Part shown: positions 1 to 6,922 of the stretch, in pieces
Position numbering within the stretch: position 1 is the first letter of the stretch
Layout: every line of letters starts with the position of its first letter
DNA from: Glaciecola sp. UBA2563
Lineage (GTDB): Bacteria > Pseudomonadota > Gammaproteobacteria > Enterobacterales > Alteromonadaceae
Length of the DNA stretch: 10,858 bases
Direction: 5' to 3'
Assembly: GCA_002340325.1 (NCBI GenBank)
Contig: DDLV01000155.1
Location: 1-10,858, forward strand
Program-made: the position numbers and the translations under genes
Notes under the pieces: generated by a model
The model's database searches: none
Told to the model about the DNA's origin: nothing
Seen by the model: only the letters and a program-made list of their open reading frames with translations

Positions 1-53
1 TTCGCAGAGCGCCCAGGGATTGGGTTTACAGCGACTTTCAAATGTCTTAATAC

Positions 54-59
54 TATAAT
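54..59 (+). promoter_or_regulatory. Candidate -10 box for the hydroxyacid dehydrogenase gene
   Basis: A perfect TATAAT lies at 54-59, about 77 bases before the first ATG of the downstream gene. No good -35 box sits at the usual 16-18 base spacing. The nearest TTGACA-like hexamer, TTTACA at 25-30, is 23 bases away, which is too far for a normal sigma-70 promoter. The call rests on the -10 box alone in AT-rich DNA. If it is real, the transcript would start near base 66. Confidence 0.3.
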
Positions 60-135
60 TGAATGCAAGAAGCCCAACTCAACAACAATTAACGGAAACA
101 TAGCCAAAAAATTATCTAAGAGACAACTCACTGTT

Positions 136-1092
136 ATGGCGAGCAAAGAAGAATTATCAAAACAAAAGATTGCAATTGTTAGCCGCGACTATGAAATTTA
201 CGAAAGGCTTTTTGCAGAGAAACCCAGCGAATTTTCTCGACTTGTTTTTAGTTCAAATACGCCATCCGATATTGTATTTAACGAAGCAGAAATTATTCTT
301 AGCGAACCTGACCTAGCAGCGACCTTTATCCATAAATGTAAATGCCTCAAATGGCTGCAGTCTACTTGGGCGGGCAATAATAAGCTGCAAGACTGCAATT
401 TGAGAAATTATCTGCTTACCGGTGTTAAAGGCATTTTTTACGATCAAATGAAAGAATATGTGTTTGCGTTTATCCTTTCACATTACCGTCAGCTCAATAC
501 ACTCAAGCAATATCAAGAAAAGCGTCAATGGAAATCAATTTCAGGCAAGCGTGTGAGAGGCTTAACGTTTGGTGTCCTAGGTTTTGGCAGTATTGCGAAG
601 CAATTGATAGAGCCTGCAAAAGCCTTTGGAATAAACGTGATTGGTCTCACCACGAATGGAGGCGTCATTGGCAACACTCAGTGCTATTCAAACAAAGATA
701 AACTACTATTTGCTGGCAATTGTGACGTTGTATTGAATTTGCTTCCAGATACCGAATCGACAAAAGGTTTCTGTGACCAAGCATTTTTTAACCATATGAA
801 AAGAAATGGACTTTTTATCAATGCTGGAAGAGGTAGTGTGGTTGACGGGCCTGCAACATTAATAAATGCTTTGAATAATAATCAGATTTCTGCTGCGATT
901 TTAGATGTTTTTGAGCATGAGCCGCTGCCTTCAAACCACCCATATTATGACCACCCCAAAATAACTATCACCAACCATAGCGCTGCTATTTCGAATCCAC
1001 AGGATGTATTCAGTGTTTTTTTAGACAATTACCAGAGGTACAAAAATGAGCAAGCGTTATTGTATGTTCACGATTTTGAAAAAGGGTATTAG
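136..1092 (+). CDS. D-2-hydroxyacid dehydrogenase, GhrA-like (NAD(P)-dependent)
   Basis: Predicted cytosolic NAD(P)H-dependent reductase of 2-keto acids to D-2-hydroxy acids. Glyoxylate or hydroxypyruvate is a likely substrate by resemblance to E. coli GhrA. The 318 residues match the family length. The nucleotide-binding loop is G149-F-G151-S-I-A154, with alanine in place of the third glycine. The catalytic set is visible: R232 in NAGRGS, E262 in DVFEHEPLP and H281 in TNHSAA, at normal family spacing. The QMKEY segment near residue 106 and the C-terminal Gly-Tyr also resemble GhrA as I remember it. ATG 136 is the first start codon in a frame that is open to the left edge, and no ATG, GTG or TTG precedes it within the window. 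The homologous part begins near residue 11 (KIAIVS), so this start gives a plausible short N-terminus. The ribosome binding site is weak. The gene stands alone and converges on the HPt/HD-GYP gene. Family certain, exact substrate not. Confidence 0.9.
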   Translation: MASKEELSKQKIAIVSRDYEIYERLFAEKPSEFSRLVFSSNTPSDIVFNEAEIILSEPDLAATFIHKCKCLKWLQSTWAGNNKLQDCNLRNYLLTGVKGIFYDQMKEYVFAFILSHYRQLNTLKQYQEKRQWKSISGKRVRGLTFGVLGFGSIAKQLIEPAKAFGINVIGLTTNGGVIGNTQCYSNKDKLLFAGNCDVVLNLLPDTESTKGFCDQAFFNHMKRNGLFINAGRGSVVDGPATLINALNNNQISAAILDVFEHEPLPSNHPYYDHPKITITNHSAAISNPQDVFSVFLDNYQRYKNEQALLYVHDFEKGY

Positions 1093-1109
1093 GTCTTAGC
1101 GTCTGTGTT

Positions 1110-1133
1110 TCAGTGAGCGCTGATAATTTTATT
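1110..1133 (+). terminator. Weak candidate terminator between convergent genes
   Basis: The segment 1110-1123 can fold as TCAG(T)/(G)CTGA, four Watson-Crick pairs plus one G-T pair around a four-base loop. It is followed by a TA-rich run with four T. It lies 17 bases after the dehydrogenase stop codon, in the 36-base gap before the converging gene. The stem is short, so this is a tentative call. Confidence 0.3.
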
Positions 1134-2220
1134 CAGTAGAAATCAGTTTACTCATAGATTGAATAAAGAGGCGTAACCAATAGTTGCTCAATTGCCCTTT
1201 ATAGCGTTTATTGAGTTCAACGATTGCATCCTTGGGCGATAAACTATCATTGTGGAGAAGAAAATCATACCGGTCTAGAATGGCGAGCAGCTTAGCACCA
1301 TCACAAATATCATCACCTTTGATACCCAATGGATATCCCGTCCCATCTATATTTTCGTGATGCTGCATCACCATCATTCTTGCATCGTTCCAAGCATCAA
1401 GGTGTTCTATCAGCCTTGTACTTTTATACACATGAGACCTTAAGAGATTTGTCTCCATAGCAGAGGGGACATCTTTTTGCACAACATCATTTGGCATAAA
1501 AGCCATTCCAAAGTCATGCACATAGCAGGCGACTGCGAGTTGATCCAAAGGCACGCGCTTATCGCTTTCATTTGCAACATACAAGGCAAGTCTAGCGATC
1601 CTGTCTCCTCTACCCTCTTGATACCCTACTCGTTTCTCGATGGGACGCATAAGTTCCCTGAAGAACAAAATGTCTTTTTGTTGTAATGGCGATAAGTCTT
1701 TTGGTATGCCTGTTTTAGATAATTTTTCTTTTTGTTGAACATCGTTTTTTGGCAATCCGGTGGTCAGGATTTTTGTTGCTTCGCTCAATATGGTTTCGTG
1801 TTCAGGTGTGTTATCTGGCTGAATCGTCCTTATTCTAGCATTCACCTCATCGATAATGTTTTGGTCGTAACTAGCACGTCCCTGCTGAATGCATGAATTT
1901 ACAAAGTCATTTACCATGTCGAGCATGCCCAACACCAGGTCATGCATCATCGGTGTATAGTGGATTTCATCTTTGCGAAGAAGGTCGAGCAAATCTTCAA
2001 GGTCCTGTAATACATTTATCATAGGGCGAAAACCGACGAGCCCCAGATCGCCTTTGATGGTGTGAACTGACCTAAATAAAGCCCTTTGAAGCTCTTTGTC
2101 TTGAGGCGTCAATTCAAGCTCAACTAAACACTGCTCGCTTGCTTCGTAAAGCTCAACAATTTCCTCCTTTAAATCGATTTGCATTCCTTCATCAATTTCT
2201 TCTGGCGTAAATACTGACAT
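1129..2220 (-). CDS. HPt domain / HD-GYP domain signalling protein
   Basis: A 363-residue cytosolic protein with no transmembrane segment or signal peptide. Residues about 10-115 look like a histidine phosphotransfer (HPt) domain. The motif HTIKG has H53 as the expected phospho-acceptor. A linker of roughly 65 residues follows, then an HD-GYP domain (about 185-355). HD-GYP domains typically hydrolyse cyclic di-GMP. Expected metal ligands are present: H235-D236, H263, H287-H288 and D316, together with HHENIDGTGYP. Three features differ from active family members: HDxGK reads HDFGM (M239 for lysine), the usual upstream GHSxRV histidine position reads R204, and the RPYR stretch after D316 is absent. 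Start ATG 2220 has a good GGAG five bases upstream. No histidine kinase or receiver gene lies nearby, so its partner is unknown. It probably couples a phosphorelay to cyclic di-GMP turnover or to a non-catalytic output. Confidence 0.85.
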   Translation of the reverse strand: MSVFTPEEIDEGMQIDLKEEIVELYEASEQCLVELELTPQDKELQRALFRSVHTIKGDLGLVGFRPMINVLQDLEDLLDLLRKDEIHYTPMMHDLVLGMLDMVNDFVNSCIQQGRASYDQNIIDEVNARIRTIQPDNTPEHETILSEATKILTTGLPKNDVQQKEKLSKTGIPKDLSPLQQKDILFFRELMRPIEKRVGYQEGRGDRIARLALYVANESDKRVPLDQLAVACYVHDFGMAFMPNDVVQKDVPSAMETNLLRSHVYKSTRLIEHLDAWNDARMMVMQHHENIDGTGYPLGIKGDDICDGAKLLAILDRYDFLLHNDSLSPKDAIVELNKRYKGQLSNYWLRLFIQSMSKLISTE

Positions 2221-2301
2221 GTTGGCTCCATAAATCTTCTTTAATATGTAAGTATCGGCTAAAAAATCTAATTATTTATAAGGCTTATGCGTAGTTTTCT
2301 G

Positions 2302-2307
2302 TATAAT
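2302..2307 (+). promoter_or_regulatory. Candidate plsC-rraB promoter -10 box
   Basis: A perfect TATAAT lies at 2302-2307, 28 bases before the plsC start, so the leader would be only about 22 bases. Hexamers at a 16-18 base spacing (around 2278-2285) match TTGACA poorly. The region upstream (2240-2280) is AT-rich and may compensate. This 115-base divergent spacer must also hold the promoter of the HPt/HD-GYP gene, for which I see no clear candidate. Confidence 0.5.
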
Positions 2308-2323
2308 CGTGCGGCAGTAAAAA

Positions 2324-2331
2324 AAGGGAAG
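2324..2331 (+). promoter_or_regulatory. Ribosome binding site supporting the TTG start of plsC
   Basis: AAGGGAAG at 2324-2331 sits four bases before TTG 2336. The predicted N-terminus MLALIRIIV lines up with the start of E. coli PlsC (MLYIFRLII, from memory). The next in-frame methionines are at residues 27 and 30, which would delete the N-terminal membrane segment. These points together fix the unusual TTG start. Confidence 0.7.
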
Positions 2332-2335
2332 AACT

Positions 2336-3049
2336 TTGTTAGCACTCATTCGGATTATCGTTATTTTTTTCTATTTCATTATCTTGAACGCAGGGCTTGT
2401 GATTGCATTTATTATGCGTCCAATGCATAGAGATAACGTGCATCTCGGCGCACAATGGTATATCACGATGGGTAAACTCATTGGATTAAAGCTGCAATTG
2501 CGCATTTCTGACAACGTCGATGTCGATAAGTCGTATCTCTTTATCTCTAACCATCAAAATACATATGATCTTGTAACAGTAGCCGCTGCTGCACTCCCAG
2601 GTACGGTGACAGTCGGTAAGAAAAGTCTCAAGTGGATACCTGTATTTGGATTAATCTATTGGTTATCTGGCAACATTATGATAGACAGAAAGGACAAGCA
2701 AAGTGCACGGAGTACCCTTGAATCAACAGCGGACAAGATAAACGAAAGAGATATATCAGTGTTTATGTTTCCTGAAGGAACGCGAAGCAGGGGTAGAGGT
2801 ATCCTTCCTTTTAAAACAGGGGCGTTTAGGTTAGCGCAGTCTACAAAAAAATCGATCGTACCCGTTGTTTGTAGTGATACTGACTATATTCGGTTGGGGC
2901 GTTGGAACAATGGTACTGTTATTATCGAGATAATGGACCCAGTAGACGTTGACATGGAACAGAATCCAAAAGCTATGGCCAAAGCATTTGAAGATCTGTG
3001 CAAGTCAAAATTTAAAGAGCTTTCAAATGAAGCAAAACAACTTGCCTGA
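2336..3049 (+). CDS. plsC: 1-acyl-sn-glycerol-3-phosphate acyltransferase
   Basis: Transfers an acyl chain from acyl-ACP or acyl-CoA to position 2 of lysophosphatidic acid, giving phosphatidic acid, the precursor of membrane phospholipids. It acts at the inner membrane. The 237 residues match PlsC. A hydrophobic segment (about 5-27) anchors the N-terminus. The four acyltransferase motifs are visible in order: N72-H73-Q-N-T-Y-D78 (catalytic HX4D), GNIMIDR (112-118), F145-P-E-G-T-R-S151 (acceptor phosphate binding) and VPVV (175-178). Long stretches, including TVGKKSLKWIP and RSRGRGILPFKTGAF, are close to E. coli PlsC as remembered. Translation starts at TTG. rraB follows 45 bases downstream on the same strand and is probably in the same transcript. 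In E. coli plsC lies elsewhere, next to parC, so the pairing here is lineage-specific. Confidence 0.96.
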   Translation: MLALIRIIVIFFYFIILNAGLVIAFIMRPMHRDNVHLGAQWYITMGKLIGLKLQLRISDNVDVDKSYLFISNHQNTYDLVTVAAAALPGTVTVGKKSLKWIPVFGLIYWLSGNIMIDRKDKQSARSTLESTADKINERDISVFMFPEGTRSRGRGILPFKTGAFRLAQSTKKSIVPVVCSDTDYIRLGRWNNGTVIIEIMDPVDVDMEQNPKAMAKAFEDLCKSKFKELSNEAKQLA

Positions 3050-3094
3050 GTAAGTAGGGGCTGTTTAGTGAATTGGCATAAGGCATCATCATAA

Positions 3095-3451
3095 GTGGAC
3101 GAAGAAAAAAGAGGGTGGCACGAGTTCAATGAGCAGACAATTGACGCGCTTATTGAGGATGGCACTGATGTAGAGGAAAGCCACATTATCGAGCACCATT
3201 TTGCGTGTAATAATTTTGAGCGACTAGAAAAAGCAGCAGTAGACGCCTTCAAACTTGGTTACGAGGTCGCAGAAGCCGAAGAAATCATGCTCGACGATGG
3301 AGGTCTTGTTTTTTGCTTTGATGCAATTATTCATAAAAAACTCAATAAAGAAACCTTCAACGACGATACCGACGCGCTAATCGACATTGCACAAAAACAC
3401 AGTGTTCATTACGATGGATGGGGAACGTATTTCATCCAACGTGATAATTGA
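3095..3451 (+). CDS. rraB: Regulator of ribonuclease E activity B
   Basis: RraB binds RNase E and inhibits it, which changes the set of RNAs degraded by the degradosome. The 118-residue product carries the family's clear signatures: IEHH (32-35), LEKAAVDAFKLGYEV (44-58) and YDGWGTYF (106-113). Translation starts at GTG 3095, directly preceded by an in-frame TAA (3092-3094). No other start codon occurs before methionine 65, so GTG is the only choice that keeps the conserved part. The ribosome binding site is poor (ATAAGG, about 11 bases upstream), which suggests modest translation or coupling to plsC. E. coli RraB is longer, with a strongly acidic C-terminal tail. This protein stops five residues after the conserved YDGWGTYF and lacks that tail. 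It converges on valS. Confidence 0.93.
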   Translation: MDEEKRGWHEFNEQTIDALIEDGTDVEESHIIEHHFACNNFERLEKAAVDAFKLGYEVAEAEEIMLDDGGLVFCFDAIIHKKLNKETFNDDTDALIDIAQKHSVHYDGWGTYFIQRDN

Positions 3452-3455
3452 TAGA

Positions 3456-3487
3456 CTCGCATAGCGAGAAGGCTGTCATCAACAGCC
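3456..3487. terminator. Two short stem-loops between convergent rraB and valS
   Basis: CTCGC-ATA-GCGAG (3456-3468) and GGCTGT-CATCA-ACAGCC (3471-3487) are perfect 5-bp and 6-bp stems, two bases apart, in the 51-base gap between the rraB and valS stop codons. Neither strand shows a strong run of T after the stems, so this is not a textbook intrinsic terminator. The position between facing genes favours a role in ending or protecting both transcripts. Confidence 0.4.
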
Positions 3488-3502
3488 CATTAACTATAGA
3501 AA

Positions 3503-6301
3503 TCACAATTGCCCGATTTCGATGATTTGTTGCTGTATTTTCTCTAACTGTTGTCGCGCATGCGTGAGTTTTTCTCTCTCTTTATCAATAACGTGAACAG
3601 GCGCTTTGCTTGTGAAGTTTTGATTAGAAAGCTTGCCCGAAATTCTTTGAATGTCTTTCTCTAGTTTGCTCTCATTCTTCCGAAGTCTTGCCATCTCTGC
3701 TTCTTTATCAATTAATCCTGCCATAGGGATGAGGATTTCCATATCTCCAAGTAATGCGGACGCACATGCTGGCGCTTGCGCATCTTCGAGCACCTTTATG
3801 CTATCCAGTTTTGCCAACGTGAGTAAAAATGCCTTTGTTTCCTCGAGTTTGGCGATGTCAGATGCATGCGCATTTCTGAGCAATACGGGTAATCGTTTGG
3901 ACGGCGCTAAATCCATTTCACCGCGAATGTTTCTCACACCTACAATAAACTTCTTCACCCACTCAATTTGATCCTCTGCAATGGGATCTTCACGTTCAGC
4001 AAGAGTAACCGGATATTGGGTAAGCATTATGCTATTCCCTGCGCCTTGATTAACGCTCAATGGTTGTAATTTTTTCCAGACTTCTTCAGTGATAAAAGGC
4101 ATAAATGGATGCAAAATCCTCAGTAACTCTTCAAAAACATTAATCAATGTATGTCGAGTGCCCCGCTTTTGATTGTCGGAAGAAACGTCGGAATTCAGTA
4201 CTGGCTTTGATAACTCCAAATACCAGTCACAATATTGATTCCACGTAAACTCATAAACTACTTGCGCGACAAGGTCAAAGCGATAGTCTTCTATATGTTC
4301 GTTCAACTGTTTGAGTGTATTGTTTAACCGCGACCATATCCATCTATCAAAAACGCTAAGCTCAAGCTCACCGTATTGATCGCTGACGTTTTGGGCACCT
4401 GTTAGATTATTACCGGTGTCTTGGCCCTCACAATTCATTAATACAAAGCGAGCAGCATTCCAAATTTTGTTGCAGAAATTTCGATAACCTTCAACACGAC
4501 TCATATCGAAATTAATATCTCTACTGGTTGACGCCAACGCCGTAAATGTAAACCTGAGTGCATCTGTTCCGTATGAAGCGATACCGTTGGGAAACTGTTT
4601 TCGCGTATTTTTTTCTACCTTCGCTGCTAACTGAGGTTGCATCATCCCAGAGGTGCGTTTTGATACCAATGACTCCAGTTCAATGCCATCTATCAAATCG
4701 ATAGGATCCAATACATTTCCTTTTGATTTGGACATTTTGTCACCGTGCTCATCTCTTATTAGACCGGTGATATAGATATCTTTAAACGGTATGCGACCAG
4801 TGAACTTCTTGGTCATCATAATCATTCTGGCTACCCAAAAGAAAATAATGTCAAAACCCGTTACCAGCACAGAACTCGGCACAAATGTATCTAATTCATC
4901 GGTTTTTTGTGGCCAACCCATGGTTGCAAATGGCCACAGAGCGGAAGAAAACCACGTATCGAGTACATCTTCATCCTGAGTGAGCACAACCGCGTCATCT
5001 ATTTGATATTTTTGACGAACAGTTTTTTCGTCATTACCAACGTAAACATTTTCGTTCTCGTCATACCATGCTGGGATCCTGTGTCCCCACCATAGTTGCC
5101 TTGATATACACCAGTCTTGAATATTTCTCATCCACTGAAAATATGTCTTGTTCCAATTCTCAGGAACAAAGCGGATTTCTCCATTTTCCACAGCGTCGAT
5201 TGCCGGTTTTGCTAGTGACTCAATTGCAACATACCATTGGTCGGTCAAAAATGGCTCGATCACTACACCACTTCTGTCGCCGCGCGGTACTTTTAACTTG
5301 TGCGGTTTAATCTCATTAAGCAATTCAAGAGACTGAAACATGTCAACCACTTGCTTTCTCGCTTCAAATCTGTCGAGACCTTGAAGTTGAGCAGGCGCAT
5401 TTCCATTTATTTTGGCGTCTTTGGTCAAAATGTTAATCATAGGCAAATTGTGTCTTTTGCCCATTTCGTAATCATTAAAGTCATGCGCTGGTGTTATTTT
5501 TACGCAACCCGTTCCAAATGCTGGGTCCACGTAATCATCAGCAATGATGGGTATTCGCCTGTCTGCTATAGGCAATATGACATGTTTGCCAATCAAATGT
5601 TGATATCGTTCATCGTCTGGATGAACAGCAACTGCTGTATCGCCAAGCATGGTTTCAGGACGCGTTGTCGCAACGACAAGATGTTCATCACTGTTTTCGA
5701 TGGGATATCGCAAATGCCACATGTATCCATCTTCTTCCTCGTTAATGACCTCGAGATCGGAAACGGCAGTGAGTAATGACGGATCCCAATTAACTAGTCG
5801 CTGTCCTCTATAAATAAGTCCTTCATCATAGAGTTGAATGAAGACTTCCTGCACCGCGACAGAGAGGTTTTCGTCCATGGTAAAGACTTCTCTATCCCAA
5901 TCAGGCGATGTGCCTAATCGACGCATTTGTTGCGTAATAGTGCCGCCAGATTGTTCCTTCCACTGCCAGATACGCTCGAGAAATTTTTCTCGACCAAGAT
6001 CATGACGTGTTAGACCATCAGCATTCAGTTGTCGCTCTACCACCATCTGTGTTGCAATGCCAGCATGGTCTGTCCCACACTGCCATAGCGTGTTATCGCC
6101 TTTCATTCGGTGATATCGGATAAGTGCATCCATGATGGTATGCTGAAAAGCGTGCCCCATGTGCAACGACCCCGTTACATTGGGTGGCGGCAACAAAATA
6201 CAATAAGGTTCGCCTTGTCCGCTAGCTTTGAACATGCCCTCTTCTTCCCAGTGTCGATAACACGCTTTTTCGATTGCACTTGGATTGAACGTTTTTTCCA
6301 T
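3503..6301 (-). CDS. valS: Valyl-tRNA synthetase
   Basis: Class I aminoacyl-tRNA synthetase that charges tRNA-Val with valine in the cytosol and hydrolyses mischarged Thr-tRNA-Val. At 932 residues it is full length (E. coli 951). The Rossmann signature PPPNVTGSLHMGHA holds HMGH at 47-50, and KMSKS lies at 522-526. The CP1 editing domain is intact, with TTRPETMLGDTAVAVHP (212-228) and PAHDFNDYEMG (271-281). The tRNA-binding helical domain covers about 640-800. The C-terminal coiled-coil arm (about 865-930) is rich in K, E and Q. The start at ATG 6301 fits the family N-terminus (MEKTFNPSAIE). Its ribosome binding site is weak. It lies downstream of holC on the same strand but is separated by 156 bases with a promoter-like sequence, so it probably has its own transcript as well as read-through from pepA-holC. 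Confidence 0.98.
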   Translation of the reverse strand: MEKTFNPSAIEKACYRHWEEEGMFKASGQGEPYCILLPPPNVTGSLHMGHAFQHTIMDALIRYHRMKGDNTLWQCGTDHAGIATQMVVERQLNADGLTRHDLGREKFLERIWQWKEQSGGTITQQMRRLGTSPDWDREVFTMDENLSVAVQEVFIQLYDEGLIYRGQRLVNWDPSLLTAVSDLEVINEEEDGYMWHLRYPIENSDEHLVVATTRPETMLGDTAVAVHPDDERYQHLIGKHVILPIADRRIPIIADDYVDPAFGTGCVKITPAHDFNDYEMGKRHNLPMINILTKDAKINGNAPAQLQGLDRFEARKQVVDMFQSLELLNEIKPHKLKVPRGDRSGVVIEPFLTDQWYVAIESLAKPAIDAVENGEIRFVPENWNKTYFQWMRNIQDWCISRQLWWGHRIPAWYDENENVYVGNDEKTVRQKYQIDDAVVLTQDEDVLDTWFSSALWPFATMGWPQKTDELDTFVPSSVLVTGFDIIFFWVARMIMMTKKFTGRIPFKDIYITGLIRDEHGDKMSKSKGNVLDPIDLIDGIELESLVSKRTSGMMQPQLAAKVEKNTRKQFPNGIASYGTDALRFTFTALASTSRDINFDMSRVEGYRNFCNKIWNAARFVLMNCEGQDTGNNLTGAQNVSDQYGELELSVFDRWIWSRLNNTLKQLNEHIEDYRFDLVAQVVYEFTWNQYCDWYLELSKPVLNSDVSSDNQKRGTRHTLINVFEELLRILHPFMPFITEEVWKKLQPLSVNQGAGNSIMLTQYPVTLAEREDPIAEDQIEWVKKFIVGVRNIRGEMDLAPSKRLPVLLRNAHASDIAKLEETKAFLLTLAKLDSIKVLEDAQAPACASALLGDMEILIPMAGLIDKEAEMARLRKNESKLEKDIQRISGKLSNQNFTSKAPVHVIDKEREKLTHARQQLEKIQQQIIEIGQL

Positions 6302-6364
6302 TTACTTTGCTCTGATAAATTTTATTCTTGCAGTTCACTCTGCATTTTACGTAACGGTAACCGG

Positions 6365-6393
6365 CATATAATCAACACATTGATTTACGCCAA
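6365..6393 (-). promoter_or_regulatory. Candidate valS promoter
   Basis: Read on the minus strand, TTGGCG (6393-6388) and TATATG (6370-6365) are separated by exactly 17 bases. Each matches the sigma-70 consensus at four of six positions. Transcription would start near 6358, giving a leader of about 57 bases. The predicted start overlaps a cluster of short palindromes (TTACGTAA at 6347-6354 and CGGTAACCG at 6355-6363). The call comes from sequence inspection alone. Confidence 0.45.
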
Positions 6394-6403
6394 TAGCATT
6401 ATC

Positions 6404-6421
6404 GCTAGGGTAAGCCCTAGC
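6404..6421 (-). other. Perfect 7-bp hairpin between holC and valS
   Basis: GCTAGGG (6404-6410) and CCCTAGC (6415-6421) are perfect complements around a four-base loop. The hairpin begins 37 bases after the holC stop codon and ends 11 bases before the candidate valS -35 box. In the direction of holC transcription it is followed by GATAATGC rather than a run of U, so it is a weak intrinsic terminator at best. It could instead be an RNA 3'-end stabiliser or a partial transcription block between pepA-holC and valS. On the opposite strand the following sequence is T-rich (TGTTGTTTGT). Confidence 0.5.
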
Positions 6422-6454
6422 TGTTGTTTGTATGTAATCTGTTGTTTGTATGTA
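6421..6454. repeat. 18-base tandem duplication next to the holC stop codon
   Basis: The 16-base sequence CTGTTGTTTGTATGTA occurs twice without mismatch, at 6421-6436 and 6439-6454, giving an 18-base period with AT between copies. The array ends three bases before the holC stop codon and shares base 6421 with the hairpin. It is most likely a recent slippage duplication in non-coding DNA. Confidence 0.85.
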
Positions 6455-6457
6455 TAA

Positions 6458-6922
6458 TTATGCAACATCTGATGTTTTTAGAAAGGACAGCGCAAATCCA
6501 GCTCGCTTGTATTCACTGTATCGCAGTCGCGCGTTGGCTTTGCTCGTATCGTCTGATGGGACAAATTCGTAAATAACGGGAAACATGCTGGCGTTTGGTG
6601 CTATCTCTTCAGAGAAATTAACCAAACACGCTTTGTTTCTAATCTGCTTGCTAATTTCACCATCTTTAAACACTATAATTTCCACTGGAGAGGCTTTACC
6701 GTCTCCTTCATTAAAAAGGTTGTGTGGAATAAACTTTTCCACGGGTAACTGCCAAAGCTTCTCGTCTAGCGCTTCTGCATCTTTTAAGTTCGCACAAAAT
6801 ACGGAGATGTTCTTTGTGCTATCGAATTGTTTTGCAATCAGTTCACAAGCAAACGAAGTGAAAATATTCACTTCAAAATCTAGTGCTGTTTCAAGCTCGT
6901 GGAAAATGACGTGTGTTGTCAT
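6458..6922 (-). CDS. holC: DNA polymerase III chi subunit
   Basis: The chi subunit of the clamp-loader assembly links psi (HolD) to single-stranded DNA-binding protein at the replication fork. The 154 residues compare with 147 in E. coli. Conserved blocks are ALDEKLWQLPVEKFIPHN (51-68, including W57, F64 and P66-H67-N68), SPVEI (78-82) and ARLRYSEYKRAGFAL (131-145). Each matches the E. coli HolC pattern remembered for those positions. The rest of the sequence is divergent, as is normal for this fast-evolving subunit. Its ATG overlaps the pepA stop codon by one base (TAATG) and has no strong ribosome binding site of its own. It is therefore probably translated by re-initiation after pepA. The start at 6922 gives the expected N-terminal beta strand (HVIFHEL). 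Confidence 0.93.
   Translation of the reverse strand: MTTHVIFHELETALDFEVNIFTSFACELIAKQFDSTKNISVFCANLKDAEALDEKLWQLPVEKFIPHNLFNEGDGKASPVEIIVFKDGEISKQIRNKACLVNFSEEIAPNASMFPVIYEFVPSDDTSKANARLRYSEYKRAGFALSFLKTSDVA

Noticed and set aside
21..31. TGGGTTTACAG at the left edge is the exact reverse complement of 8596-8606 in the lptF leader.
   Set aside because: Many 11-base matches are expected by chance in a window of this size, and neither flank extends the match.
1..135. The frame of the hydroxyacid dehydrogenase stays open to the left edge, so the gene could be longer or fused to an upstream domain.
   Set aside because: No ATG, GTG or TTG occurs in this frame before 136, and the family's first beta strand begins near residue 11. 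The extra stretch is AT-rich, and the other two forward frames stop at 50 and 58, which would fit the tail of a separate upstream gene. Neither tail is recognisable.
2884..3252. A 122-codon minus-strand frame spanning the plsC-rraB junction.
   Set aside because: Both plsC and rraB are well-supported conserved genes on the plus strand. The antisense product is serine-rich and unlike known families.
5300..5776. A 158-codon open frame on the plus strand inside valS.
   Set aside because: Fully antisense to the conserved editing domain of valS, with no ribosome binding site or recognisable motif.
6110..6457. A 115-codon open frame on the plus strand over the start of valS and the valS-holC spacer.
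   Set aside because: It lies antisense to the conserved start of valS, has cysteine- and phenylalanine-rich composition typical of a shadow frame, and ends in the tandem duplication.
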